Below, one piece after another: positions 8,635-17,839 of a stretch of DNA of 64,000 nt. The stretch's first letter is position 1, and each line of letters opens with the position of its first letter. The stretch is from Gammaproteobacteria bacterium (GTDB lineage: Bacteria; Pseudomonadota; Gammaproteobacteria; Steroidobacterales; Woeseiaceae). The stretch lies in assembly GCA_022600955.1 (NCBI GenBank), contig JAHZJK010000003.1, positions 1-64,000 on the forward strand, written 5' to 3'. The notes under the pieces were generated by a model. It ran no database searches. It was not told the DNA's origin and saw nothing but the letters and a program-made list of their open reading frames with translations. A program made the position numbers and the translations under genes.

Positions 8635-9831
8635 CTAGAAACTTTTATTAATCCCGACGTTAATGACCCAACTGCTGAGTAGGCTATTTCCAGTAAACGT
8701 CGTTGCATCTAAAAACAGTTGCCAGTCACCGGTCAGTACAGCCGACGCGCCCAGACTAGCCGCGAAGAAGTTCTTATCGGCGGCATCGGTGGTGACAATG
8801 AATGAAACCGCTTCTTTGTCGCTATCGGTTAGAACCGCGAACGAGCTCTTCACTTCCCGGGCTTCGTTCTCTGTTTCTCGCATATAAGCCAGCCGCAGTC
8901 GTGGAACCAAGACGCCCCAGGACATTGACGCGTTGTAGGCGACCTCGATGCCTGTTGAAAGAGTCAGCGATTCTATGTCTTGGTCGGGGTAACTCAGCAG
9001 GTAGGTAGTGTTGCCAAGCGTTGACGTCTCGTCGAAGCCGTCAATCTTGGCATCAACGTAGTCTATGCTCAGATCCGCACCTACCACCCACGCATCCAGT
9101 GGCCAGTGGAAATAGACGTTAATGCCGGCGACGTTTTGGGATCCTTCAGTGTTGCTGGATGCCTGCTTTGTGCCAGAGACTACGTTGATGTTGCGCACGT
9201 TTTCGAGATCAATGCTGTCGCGCCCAAAATAGAGACTGGCCGTTGACGTATCGCTGTGGTTGTAGGTGAGAAACAGTGCCGCAGAACGCGTTTCAGTTTC
9301 CATGCTGCCCACCCCCAGGTCGAAGTCTGCATCAAACTGAAACTGACCCAGGACGATGCCGGCGACAAGCTTGTCCGAGATAGACTTATCGACGCCCATA
9401 GCTGCACCAATAACATCGCCCTCGTAGCCGTCCTCAAGCCGCGTGGTGCTGCGCTGACGGTTGCCGATGTTAACGGAGCCAAAGACGCTCCACGTGGGTG
9501 CCTGAAAAATAGGCCCAGATTTATCAGCCCTGCCCGCAGTCTGGTTTTGACCTCCCAGTGTGCCCAGGTTGTTCTGACCGCCTACGTCAGCGCCCGCGTC
9601 GGGTCTACCGTCGTCGCTTGCGTACTCTACGCATAGCGGTACCAACGATGGTAAAACGTTCGCCTGGGTACACTGTGAATTTAGAATCTCATTAAACGCT
9701 TCGCCAGGTGTAGCGGGTGGTGTCTGACCATAGGCACTCATGGCAACACAGCACAGCCCGATGACTGTCGTCCACTGTGCCAGAGTCGCCGTTGTTCGAA
9801 TAATCGTCTTGTCATGTGTTTGTACGTCCAT
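8635..9831 (-). CDS. Outer-membrane beta-barrel protein, paralogue of 3682-4908
   Basis: A 398-residue protein with a signal peptide ending SAYGQ (about residue 36), a short N-terminal part with two Cys, and a Gly/Asn/Gln-rich linker (GGQNNLGTLGGQNQ). A C-terminal barrel domain (about 115-398) of alternating hydrophobic strands ends NKSF with the terminal Phe typical of outer-membrane proteins. It is last in the apparent operon 13132-13926, 11003-13090, 9857-10957 and this gene, with gaps of 25-45 nt, which links an outer-membrane barrel to a caspase-like protease. Export or display of the neighbouring proteins is possible but unproven. Confidence 0.85.
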   Translation of the reverse strand: MDVQTHDKTIIRTTATLAQWTTVIGLCCVAMSAYGQTPPATPGEAFNEILNSQCTQANVLPSLVPLCVEYASDDGRPDAGADVGGQNNLGTLGGQNQTAGRADKSGPIFQAPTWSVFGSVNIGNRQRSTTRLEDGYEGDVIGAAMGVDKSISDKLVAGIVLGQFQFDADFDLGVGSMETETRSAALFLTYNHSDTSTASLYFGRDSIDLENVRNINVVSGTKQASSNTEGSQNVAGINVYFHWPLDAWVVGADLSIDYVDAKIDGFDETSTLGNTTYLLSYPDQDIESLTLSTGIEVAYNASMSWGVLVPRLRLAYMRETENEAREVKSSFAVLTDSDKEAVSFIVTTDAADKNFFAASLGASAVLTGDWQLFLDATTFTGNSLLSSWVINVGINKSF

Positions 9832-9856
9832 GTTGCTATTTCTCCTGGTTCGTCGA

Positions 9857-10957
9857 CTAGCGAGTCGATTCGTCGATCGGCAAGCCTTTGTCTATCCAGC
9901 TGTCTGTTGGTGCGTCGACGACGCGCCCGTATCCGGAAAGCTGTGCTTGCGATGCGTCAATCGCGATGATGAGGTAGTTCGCATCGATGATTTTCTCGTT
10001 GCGCACCAATCCGACACTGCCGCCGAGATCACGCAACTGAACACCGCGTAAGTCGACTTCGCGAGATTCGTCGATGATGACCCAAAGGCCGGGGGACAAC
10101 GCGAGTCGGCTGCCACCTTCTGCGAGTGCGTAGGTCGTAAAACCGCTGCGCCAGATCGGTAGCTCCTTGGTGAGTCCGCCGAGTAGTGCTTGCGAAAATG
10201 CCACGCCTTCACGCAACAAACGCGGCACACGAATAACAGGTAGCGCCTGGGCCAGCGTCGCTGTTGCACCGGTAATCCCTCCGGCAGGCAATCCGACGAC
10301 AAACGAGAACAATTGCAGAATCTTGCGCAGCAATTTGGCACCTTTGCGGTGGCGTAATAGCTGTATACGCAGGTCGATATTCGAGTCATCGGTCACTATC
10401 GGGTCACGCGCGCCGCCTCGTTGGCCGACGTATTCAAGGCTCAGCGTTGACTGTCCTTCTGCGCCGATGTCGAATTGTTGGGCAAACAACCAGGTCATGG
10501 GTTCGGTGTCCAGGCGCGTTCGAAACTCGATGGACAATGTGCCACGAGCGTTGCCTCTGCCCCAGTCATCGCGAGCGCCATGGAAGCCAAGAATCTGCGC
10601 GTTGAATTGATAGGCCGATGCGAGCGGTAAACTCGGTGACAGGCTGAGTGGACCCTGAAACGTGCCCTGGCCATTCAGCTCACCCTTCCAATTCAAGAGT
10701 CGATAGGTTGGTGCCAGCCTGGGTCGACCGCGCGGCTGGACGGCAGGTTCACCAGCGATAGTACGCTCTTGAAATCCGACCAGGTCTTCGATACCCGCCT
10801 GGCTGGCGCTATCGAGATCGCCACTCTCAAGAAAGTACGGATCGACATCCGCGATGGCCAGGTCGGCGTCATCGCTACTCTGCAAGGCGGCTGTCGCAGC
10901 CGTTGGCGCACTGACGCCTGCGGCGGCAAAAAGACCCATAAAACTTCGTCGATTCAT
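9857..10957 (-). CDS. Tat-signal hypothetical protein
   Basis: A 366-residue protein starting with a twin-arginine signal (NRRSFMG, hydrophobic stretch to about residue 24), so it is exported folded. It contains a beta-rich region (about 75-190) and a helical, basic segment with a short hydrophobic patch (about 200-260). No known catalytic motif was found and the family is not recognised. It sits between the caspase gene (45 nt upstream) and the barrel gene (25 nt downstream) in one operon, so a periplasmic partner or substrate of the caspase is plausible. Confidence 0.78.
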   Translation of the reverse strand: MNRRSFMGLFAAAGVSAPTAATAALQSSDDADLAIADVDPYFLESGDLDSASQAGIEDLVGFQERTIAGEPAVQPRGRPRLAPTYRLLNWKGELNGQGTFQGPLSLSPSLPLASAYQFNAQILGFHGARDDWGRGNARGTLSIEFRTRLDTEPMTWLFAQQFDIGAEGQSTLSLEYVGQRGGARDPIVTDDSNIDLRIQLLRHRKGAKLLRKILQLFSFVVGLPAGGITGATATLAQALPVIRVPRLLREGVAFSQALLGGLTKELPIWRSGFTTYALAEGGSRLALSPGLWVIIDESREVDLRGVQLRDLGGSVGLVRNEKIIDANYLIIAIDASQAQLSGYGRVVDAPTDSWIDKGLPIDESTR

Positions 10958-11002
10958 GATGACCTCTCGAACGGATGTTGCGTTACGCGTATGCGTATTG
11001 AG

Positions 11003-13090
11003 CTAGTCACCTACCTCAATACGAGCTGCACTAACTGTCCAGTCTGTGTTTGTTTCCGCAGCAATCGGTGTGTCGACTGTGTCCGCGCCGGATTCCACTA
11101 AGCCGATACCACGCGTGCCGAGTCGATCGCGCAGTTGTTGCGTATCTGCGGCGGAAGTAACGCTGTCGGGGTAGGCTGTACCTCGAGTACGGCGCGCCTT
11201 CGTTTCTTCAGCGAGCTCTGCTATGTAGCGGCGGATTTGCAACGCGGTTTCAAGATCTGTGGCGGCAAAGACCTGGACGACGTCCTGGCCAGCCGGCGGC
11301 ACGATATCCCAGTGGAACCCAGCGCTGTTGTTCTCGTTGTGGCTGTCGGGAATTCGGACGCTTCGGTTAGCCGGGATGCGACCTTCGGGCATAAATGTCT
11401 TGTCCTGGTAGGTGTTCGGAAACAGCACACTGACGGATCCCTCAGCGTCGACAGATGCGATTGTGATATAGGCCTCATGTGAGGATTGAACCTCCAGCAT
11501 GAGACTGTTGCCATGAGATCGCGCCTCGCCTGGCTGACGCATCTTATAGCGAGCCTTGCGCACAGAGCTGACGACGCCAACGCCACGCACTGCATCGGCA
11601 GCAACAACGTCGACGCTTAGTTCAATTTGCGAGGAGTGATTACTCAGGTCGGTGATTTTTGCTCCGGCGTGCGACTTCGTGAACGTTGCCGCGAGGCGAG
11701 ACGCCGCCGATGCCGGGTCTGTCCAGTCGAAGCGATCGTGCGCATCGAGCCCGGCAGCGCCGTACACAGTCACCTGGTTCGCGACGATATCCACTACGAA
11801 TTGTGCGAACGAGTTTCGCGGCACAAAATCGACACCCTCGAGCAAGTCCTGAACCTCGCGGATCAACGGCTCGCGAACGGCCGTACTCGCGCGCAGGTCG
11901 ATGCTGATAGGGCCCGTTAAGGAGCCAGGAATTACTTTGACGGCTCTGGCGTGCGCCGGGACGTCCACGCGCCGGTCCAGTAGTGCTACGGCATCGTCGC
12001 CTTGTGCTCTGGTCACCCGCGCCGCCGCAAGTGCGCCGCGGGAGAAATCGGTAGTCTGGGCCGCGTAAATCCCCCAGATCGAACCGACTATTGCGCCGAG
12101 GCGGGCGCCGTCAGTGAGGACGACCTCGCCCCGATCGCCGGGCGCAGCTTCGAGAAAGGATTTGTCGGCTGGCGCTGACCCCGCGGAAGTCTCCAGCAGC
12201 GACGGATAGAGTGCGGCCGACAGTCGTTCAGGTTTACCCTCGAGCTGTGGATTCGGCAGGCGCGTTCCGCCCCAGAGCTGTTCTATCCTCAGGAATTCTT
12301 CGCCGACACCGGCCATCACGGTGGCGGGAGATGCGTCAGGCCCTGCATCGAGACTACTGGCGAGCGCGTACGAGAAGACGCCGTAGAACTTGTTGTCGAT
12401 CGGTCCATCGAGCGCGTTTTGATCGGCGGCCGCACCGGTCATAAGCACATAGTCAAACCCGCTGACATCTGCAGTCTCTGGTTCCCCACGAAACCCTGCG
12501 GACCGGTAGAGCGCTTCGCGTTCATCGGCTGGAATAGACCTGGCCTGTAGACGCACACTGCGTGTACCGGTTCCGGAATGACAGGAATCCAGAACGATAA
12601 GTGCGTTGTCGGTTTTGAGATCGGCGAAGATGGTACTGAGCTCGTCGTCGGTTATGTCGGGGATGCCTTCGGCCCGCCCGTCATGAGGCACGATCGTTTC
12701 ATCCATTCGATCATCCGGTTCGTCGCCATTCTTGTCAGGCGCTTGCGAGCCATGCCCGGAAAAGTGAATGTAGACAACATCGCCCGGCCCCGTAGCGGCG
12801 ACGAAATCACGCAGTGCCGACAGAATGTTATCGCGAGTCGCCTGCTTGTCAGTCAACGTGCTGATACCGGTGGCCGGGAAGCCAAACCGCGTTTTGAGAA
12901 CATGTGACAATATTTCGACATCGTTGACGGCGCCATTGAGATCGCTGACTTTGTCTTCCTGGTAGTCATTGATCCCGATCAGCAGCGCGCGGCGTGCAGG
13001 CTCCGATGTCGCGGGAGTTTCAGCGCACGCAGCGAAACTGCAGAATAGCCACGCGGTGGCGATCCAGGTGCGCTTCGAAATTGGGTTCAT
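11003..13090 (-). CDS. Exported caspase-like protease (peptidase C14), probable lipoprotein
   Basis: A 695-residue protein. The chosen ATG has GGAGG 7 nt upstream; a longer in-frame start would hide the signal peptide. The signal ends in FAAC (Cys22), a plausible lipobox. The caspase domain (about 32-290) begins RRALLIGINDY and holds HFSGHGSQ (His113) and LDSCHSG (Cys170). The long C-terminal part (about 330-690) has beta-rich segments and a domain resembling DUF4384-type C14 companions (motif around EAYITIASVDAEGSVSVLFP). It is second in an operon with a HExxH membrane protein, a Tat protein and an outer-membrane barrel. It differs in layout from the C14 proteins at 1630 and 27308. Confidence 0.9.
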   Translation of the reverse strand: MNPISKRTWIATAWLFCSFAACAETPATSEPARRALLIGINDYQEDKVSDLNGAVNDVEILSHVLKTRFGFPATGISTLTDKQATRDNILSALRDFVAATGPGDVVYIHFSGHGSQAPDKNGDEPDDRMDETIVPHDGRAEGIPDITDDELSTIFADLKTDNALIVLDSCHSGTGTRSVRLQARSIPADEREALYRSAGFRGEPETADVSGFDYVLMTGAAADQNALDGPIDNKFYGVFSYALASSLDAGPDASPATVMAGVGEEFLRIEQLWGGTRLPNPQLEGKPERLSAALYPSLLETSAGSAPADKSFLEAAPGDRGEVVLTDGARLGAIVGSIWGIYAAQTTDFSRGALAAARVTRAQGDDAVALLDRRVDVPAHARAVKVIPGSLTGPISIDLRASTAVREPLIREVQDLLEGVDFVPRNSFAQFVVDIVANQVTVYGAAGLDAHDRFDWTDPASAASRLAATFTKSHAGAKITDLSNHSSQIELSVDVVAADAVRGVGVVSSVRKARYKMRQPGEARSHGNSLMLEVQSSHEAYITIASVDAEGSVSVLFPNTYQDKTFMPEGRIPANRSVRIPDSHNENNSAGFHWDIVPPAGQDVVQVFAATDLETALQIRRYIAELAEETKARRTRGTAYPDSVTSAADTQQLRDRLGTRGIGLVESGADTVDTPIAAETNTDWTVSAARIEVGD

Positions 13091-13131
13091 GATAGATCCT
13101 CCGGTAGGAACGAACGTGACGCATTGCGCTC

Positions 13132-13926
13132 TCAGGCCCACATCGGAATGACAGGCCGCCCGGTTCCGGGGCAATTACTCTCCGCGAGGCGTTCTGCGAA
13201 TGCACGCTCGCCACGTGGCGTCGCGTTCTCATCCAACGCGCCAATCAGGTGGAAGAGAAAACCGAATGCCGACAAGTTGAGCGTGTGGCCTGCCTCGTGG
13301 TCTGTGTACCAACTGGGTGATTTGTAATCGACGAAGGAGAAGTTGCCCATGTTAAAAGCGGTATCGGCATAGTTCAGGTTCGCGATCAGTCCGCCTTTGA
13401 TAAACAAGGTCCCGGTTTTCCAGTCCATACGCATCGCTTGCACCTTCAGATAGGCCACCTTGCCGAAAGTGATGCCATGCAGCAGATAGGAGATCAGCGT
13501 GAACAAGAGTCCAACTGCAACGATTGGCCAGCTCATGGGCATGAACCAATTGAGATAGCCGACGATGCCTTGAAAAAACTCTCCGCGAGATAGCGGGCCG
13601 ATGACGGACAGGATATTCAGGGCGCCGAGCGTTGCTCCGACGATGATCCCGCCAACGGCTCCGGCAAAGGTCTGCACGATGGCGAACGTGATGATGAAGT
13701 TTGCAGCAGCATTCAGACCGATCAGGAAACCGCGCATTATTTCGCCGAACGCAGTTGTCTTGGTTAGCGGGTTGGCGGCAATAGCCGCGACGACATAACC
13801 GACGATCGCCAGGCCACCAACGACAACGAAAGTAATCCAGCTGAGCTGCAAAAACGCGTAAACACCGCCGACCAGCGCAACGGATATTACGGCCCCAAGT
13901 AATGCGAGGAAAGTCTTCAATTTCAT
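13132..13926 (-). CDS. Multi-pass membrane protein with C-terminal HEAGH motif
   Basis: A 264-residue protein with about five transmembrane helices in residues 1-165 and a soluble C-terminal part containing DHEAGHTLN (about residues 209-217), a HExxH-like metal-binding motif. It resembles the protein at 37368-38453, which has WHEAVHVMQH in a similar position after its helices. HExxH alone does not prove peptidase activity, and a third ligand is not clear. First gene of the caspase/Tat/barrel operon, with a candidate sigma-regulon promoter at 14012-14046. Confidence 0.78.
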   Translation of the reverse strand: MKLKTFLALLGAVISVALVGGVYAFLQLSWITFVVVGGLAIVGYVVAAIAANPLTKTTAFGEIMRGFLIGLNAAANFIITFAIVQTFAGAVGGIIVGATLGALNILSVIGPLSRGEFFQGIVGYLNWFMPMSWPIVAVGLLFTLISYLLHGITFGKVAYLKVQAMRMDWKTGTLFIKGGLIANLNYADTAFNMGNFSFVDYKSPSWYTDHEAGHTLNLSAFGFLFHLIGALDENATPRGERAFAERLAESNCPGTGRPVIPMWA

Positions 13927-14011
13927 GCGATCTACTCCATCAGACGAGTCATTGACACGCCGAACGGGCGTATCGCTTGTTTTGACGCACGGTGATCTAC
14001 CGTGGGTCCTG

Positions 14012-14063
14012 ACAGTAGAAGTGAATCGCTGAGCGGATTTCTCTCACCGCGTCGCTTAACAGG
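14012..14063. promoter_or_regulatory. Divergent candidate sigma-regulon promoters
   Basis: Leftward: TGAGAGAAA (14046-14038), 16 nt, CTTCTACTGT (14021-14012), facing the gene at 13926. Rightward: TGAGCGGAT (14030-14038), 16 nt, CTTAACAGG (14055-14063), facing the gene at 14104. The two upstream boxes meet at 14038, as they also overlap at 30163-30176. Confidence 0.45.
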
Positions 14064-14103
14064 AGAAGACTATTTTTGTTGAACCGGATATAGGGGAATT
14101 GGC

Positions 14104-14796
14104 TTGGATCGTCTACGCACACCGTTTCTTGTTGTTGCATTAGTTGCATTCTTTCTGGTGGTATTGATCGAGATTGGTTCGATGGCATTCCTGGACGCTG
14201 AGAATCGAACAGACCTGGCCTCACCAGGGCTCGGCATCGTGATGCTGTCGTTCATGGATGGAATAGTCTTTTTCACACTATTGATGATGACGCTTGCGGT
14301 GGTTGTACCGGCGCGCGTGTTCGGCGCCATTCAGGGCATCATTACTTTCATCATCATGCTCTTGACCCTGATCGGCGGAATCGTATCTATCTTTATTGCT
14401 GTCGGACTACTGGTGTTGATGGTTACTTTGCTGGCGGCAGTGCCATTCGGGACGGCTTTTTATATGGCGACCTACGGCACGTTTGCGCTGACCGAGGCCC
14501 GAGCCGCGCTCGCAGCGATATTCTTCTTCAAAACCGCAGGGATTGTTTGCATTTTTCTGGCACAACAGAAGTTTCTTGCTGTAAAGGGGCTGGTCTTTCT
14601 GCTGCTTTCATCGTTCCTGGTTGGTTTCATCGTAAGTTTGCTGCACGCTTTTCCGCCTGGTGTTCTTGTCAGTATTGCTGATGCCATTGCCGCGATCATT
14701 GTTGGCATTATCGCGGCGATCTGGGCAATGCTTAAACTCATTGGTTCGATCCCTGGCGTCATAAAAGGGCTGCGTCTTGACCGTCATGTGACCTGA
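14104..14796 (+). CDS. Multi-pass membrane protein
   Basis: A 230-residue, very hydrophobic protein with five to six transmembrane helices and few charged residues. It starts at TTG with AGGGGA 7 nt upstream. The C terminus is short and basic (KGLRLDRHVT). Family unknown. It converges on the gene ending at 14813 (16-nt gap) and is divergent from 13132-13926. It could form a membrane platform for the injection system, but nothing in the sequence shows this directly. Confidence 0.72.
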   Translation: MDRLRTPFLVVALVAFFLVVLIEIGSMAFLDAENRTDLASPGLGIVMLSFMDGIVFFTLLMMTLAVVVPARVFGAIQGIITFIIMLLTLIGGIVSIFIAVGLLVLMVTLLAAVPFGTAFYMATYGTFALTEARAALAAIFFFKTAGIVCIFLAQQKFLAVKGLVFLLLSSFLVGFIVSLLHAFPPGVLVSIADAIAAIIVGIIAAIWAMLKLIGSIPGVIKGLRLDRHVT

Positions 14797-14812
14797 GTTT
14801 GCGGGTCTTCCA

Positions 14813-15415
14813 CTAGCGCATCTGCATACCGACGGACCGCGATGAAGAATCGCAACCAACACAAGTCAGGTCAAGTCTGCCGCCTTTCTCGAGAACCACA
14901 ATGGCGATAGCTCCACCGCGCTCCTGCTTCAGCCAACAATGCCAGCTGGATTTCGGCGCTTTCTTTGGAGTGTATTTCACCTCGAGTCGGAACGGATTGA
15001 GGGGACCACCGTCCAATATGCACTTCTCGCGATCGCGCTTGCGCTCGGGGAAATCCATTTCGTCAAATTCTGCAAACACGTAGACGTCCAAACCGCTGGC
15101 TTTGGCACTCAGTTCGGCAGTACGCACGTCTGTGTCTTTCTTGCGCGGTATGTCAATGGCGCATTCTCGCCGCGATGCGTTCAGAGTGAAAACTCTGTCG
15201 ACTCGCTGTTGCTCACAGCGAAGCCCCGTTAGTTTGAGTTTTGGTGCGAGTGCCTGGACGGCTTGCGAGAATGCCCCGTCAAACATCGCTGTCAACGAGT
15301 CGGGATCACCAGGATCTTTCTGTGATTGTTTGACCAATACATCGGCAAACAGCACAGCGATGAAGAGCAGTGTAATGATCACCAGCAACAGGATTAGCTT
15401 GGTCCGCGAACTCAT
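14813..15415 (-). CDS. Single-pass membrane protein with Cys-containing periplasmic domain
   Basis: A 200-residue protein with a strong N-terminal transmembrane helix (about 6-28) and no cleavage site, then a soluble domain containing six Cys (for example GLRCEQQ, RRECAID, EKCILDGG, WHCW and CVGC), suggesting disulfides in the periplasm. Family not recognised. It lies 116 nt after the PASTA gene and is the last minus-strand gene of the injection-system block; I found no separate promoter box, so read-through is likely. Confidence 0.7.
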   Translation of the reverse strand: MSSRTKLILLLVIITLLFIAVLFADVLVKQSQKDPGDPDSLTAMFDGAFSQAVQALAPKLKLTGLRCEQQRVDRVFTLNASRRECAIDIPRKKDTDVRTAELSAKASGLDVYVFAEFDEMDFPERKRDREKCILDGGPLNPFRLEVKYTPKKAPKSSWHCWLKQERGGAIAIVVLEKGGRLDLTCVGCDSSSRSVGMQMR

Positions 15416-15531
15416 CGGGATATCCTCGACAATACTATGATGTTAGTGACCGCGAGCCAACGCTCCAGGTGGAGCGCTGGTCCGTGGTCATAGCAGTGGC
15501 ACTCGACTGAGTGCGTGACGCACGCGTCCGG

Positions 15532-17238
15532 TCAGTCGTTCGGCAGGTTACGGGAATAGACAATTCCGGCTTTGTACAACGTACGATTGCACTGCGGAAT
15601 TGCATTCTGCCAGGTTTGTCTGGCAGCGATTTTCGACTTGAAGCACTGCACGGTCTTGTTCGCGTTCTTGGTGCCGGAGCACAGGTTGATCGCATTTGCC
15701 GCCGCCCACTTTGTACCGGTGCCGTAGTTGACGCCACCGTGCATTACGGTCCTAAAGCACTGCGCCGGAGCTGTCATGGTTTCAGCACTCTTACAAAGCT
15801 TGGCAATGTTCGAATTGCTCCAGTTCTTTGAGCCCTTGTAATCCAGGGCAACGTTTTTGACGGCCTTGGCGCAGGTTTGCTTGTTTGCTGCGACCGCAAT
15901 TCCTGTAATTCCGGCCGAGGCCGCCACCGTTGCAGGATGGTAGGTGTATTGAGGGAGCTGCACGTTCAGCGTGCGCCAGACTTTTAGTTGTATGTCAGTA
16001 CCGACGTACGCCTCGGCTCCCGGTCCGGGTGTATGACCGGAGATCTTGCCGGCAATACTCTTGTTTCTCGTCGTACTGTAACCAACGCTGCTGACCCTGA
16101 GGCCCAGACGCGTTAGTTGTGCGACGGCCGTTTGCACCGTTTTACCCTTGAGGTTGTTTGGCATCCTGATGGTCTGTTCTTTGACCCTCATCGACACGGC
16201 TGAGCCGCTCTCAACCTGGGTACCTTCCGCCGGGTTTTGGCTAATCACCGAACCCGGCGCTCCATTGCCCTGGACTTTCTCGGTTTCTCCTATCACCAGG
16301 CCAAGGCTCACCAAAAGCCTTTCGGCATCGACGAAAGCCATGCCCTCAACACCGGGAACCTGGGTCATCTGTTCTTCGATGGTCAGGTTGACGCTCTGGC
16401 CAGGCAGGGCAGGCTCGCCGGCTGAAAGACTCTGAGCGATGATCGCACCGCCCGGATGCTGACCGCCGCGTTCGAACGACTTTTCGCCAAGCGTCAAACC
16501 CGCTGCCGTGAGTTTTTCAACAGCGGCTGGAACTGTCAGCCCGATAAGCTGGGGTGCTTTGATGGAGGCCTGCACCATAACCAGTGCGATTTCGCCGTTG
16601 TCGGGAGCGTCCTCTCCGGCCTCCGGATCCTGGCTGATGATGGTTCCTGGGTCGGCGTCCTCATCCAGGCTGGCCGATTCGCTCACAATAGCCACGAGGT
16701 CGTCTTCCTCGAGCGCCTCGATGGCTTCTTCAACCGTCATGTTGACGACGTCAGGGACGCCGCTGCTTCCGGAGACGAGAAAGTAGATGCCAATACCGCC
16801 GCCAATCAACAGCACTAATCCACCGACGATGCCGCCAATGATCAGGCCCCAATTGGTCTTCTTCGTCGTAGCTGTCGTATCTACAGGTTTTACGACGGCT
16901 TCTTCGACCTCAACAGCAACCGTATTGCTCTCTACGGTCTGCTCTGTATCACGTACGTTGTAAACACGCAGCGAAAAGTTGCTCGGCTTGTCGCCATCGG
17001 CTGCCTCGGCAGGCACTGTGATCGACACCAGTACTTTTTCCTGGCCGTTCGCCTGCAACTCGATTTCGGTTGCGCCTTTGAGTGAAACCTGGCCGGCTGC
17101 GGCCATGTCGCCCATCGGCTCGATCCCTAGCGTCGCAGTTTGGGCCGTTGTGTTGAATATGTCGAAAGCGCATTCAACCGTCTCCCCGGCCTTGCATGTT
17201 AGCTTGTCAGTAATCGGTTGTATCCTTGCAAATGACAT
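15532..17238 (-). CDS. Membrane-anchored protein with four PASTA domains, linked to injection system
   Basis: A 568-residue protein. Domains in order: an N-terminal Ig-like beta domain (about 5-115, no signal peptide), a single transmembrane helix (about 130-156, WGLIIGG...), four PASTA repeats (about 160-225, 226-292, 293-357, 358-425), and a C-terminal Cys-rich repeat region (about 465-568) with repeated QCF...W...A..LC units. PASTA domains bind peptidoglycan stem peptides or muropeptides in other proteins. The predicted topology puts the Ig-like part in the cytoplasm and the PASTA part in the periplasm. It follows tail protein I by 34 nt in the same operon. I infer that it tethers the baseplate to the cell wall, or senses it. 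PASTA proteins are usually kinases or PBPs; neither domain is present here. Confidence 0.85.
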   Translation of the reverse strand: MSFARIQPITDKLTCKAGETVECAFDIFNTTAQTATLGIEPMGDMAAAGQVSLKGATEIELQANGQEKVLVSITVPAEAADGDKPSNFSLRVYNVRDTEQTVESNTVAVEVEEAVVKPVDTTATTKKTNWGLIIGGIVGGLVLLIGGGIGIYFLVSGSSGVPDVVNMTVEEAIEALEEDDLVAIVSESASLDEDADPGTIISQDPEAGEDAPDNGEIALVMVQASIKAPQLIGLTVPAAVEKLTAAGLTLGEKSFERGGQHPGGAIIAQSLSAGEPALPGQSVNLTIEEQMTQVPGVEGMAFVDAERLLVSLGLVIGETEKVQGNGAPGSVISQNPAEGTQVESGSAVSMRVKEQTIRMPNNLKGKTVQTAVAQLTRLGLRVSSVGYSTTRNKSIAGKISGHTPGPGAEAYVGTDIQLKVWRTLNVQLPQYTYHPATVAASAGITGIAVAANKQTCAKAVKNVALDYKGSKNWSNSNIAKLCKSAETMTAPAQCFRTVMHGGVNYGTGTKWAAANAINLCSGTKNANKTVQCFKSKIAARQTWQNAIPQCNRTLYKAGIVYSRNLPND

Positions 17239-17272
17239 TGTGCTTCTCCTTGCCCTGACATGGGCGTACTAG

Positions 17273-17839
17273 TTAATGCGTTGATCGCGCGTGTCCCTCG
17301 AACTCGAGTTCCCACGTCACGTAGGCAGGTTTTTCCAGCTGAACGATGCGTTCGATCAGCTCCTGCTGATGTCGGGTTGCTTTCGGTGCAACGATCCGTA
17401 GATGAAACGGCACCGCGTTGCCGAGACTGTCCGTTGTGTTTTCATCGATTTGGAAGTCGGTAGTACCGGTAGCGATTCCAAGAAATTCTCTAAGCCCATG
17501 CGTTGTTCCACGCCACCGAGCGAGCCTGGCGGCGGCGGCAATCAGCACGCGCAATCGGCCAGCGGGTATCGGTGAGCGGCGCGGTAACCACGGCGATATT
17601 TCATCACCGGGTGGGTGCGGCGGAAAAATGCCGTCAAGATTGACCCAATGCGCGAGCATCGGCAGGTAGTGTTCCGGCGCGCTATAGGGATTGACCAGCG
17701 CCGGTAGCTGTTCGAACAGCGTCTCAGATGGCGTGTGAAGGTCCTCCATAACCTGCAGCAGTGCAGCCAGCGGCTGACCATCGCGCAACGTGCGGCGAAA
17801 CACCGCCGGTAGCAAATTTTCAATCTGTGACCGCAACAT
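17273..17839 (-). CDS. Baseplate tail protein I (P2 gpI / Pvc12-like)
   Basis: A 188-residue protein matching the phage-tail protein I / TIGR02242 pattern. It opens SQIENLLPAVFRRTL, has YLPMLAHWVNL and then RVLIAAAARLARWRGTTHGLREFL, which is highly characteristic, and ends in a beta region. The ATG at 17839 overlaps the end of the baseplate J gene by 20 bp and has GAGG upstream; a longer in-frame start lies inside the J gene and adds a non-conserved basic leader. Structural part of the baseplate wedge in contractile systems. Confidence 0.88.
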   Translation of the reverse strand: MLRSQIENLLPAVFRRTLRDGQPLAALLQVMEDLHTPSETLFEQLPALVNPYSAPEHYLPMLAHWVNLDGIFPPHPPGDEISPWLPRRSPIPAGRLRVLIAAAARLARWRGTTHGLREFLGIATGTTDFQIDENTTDSLGNAVPFHLRIVAPKATRHQQELIERIVQLEKPAYVTWELEFEGHARSTH

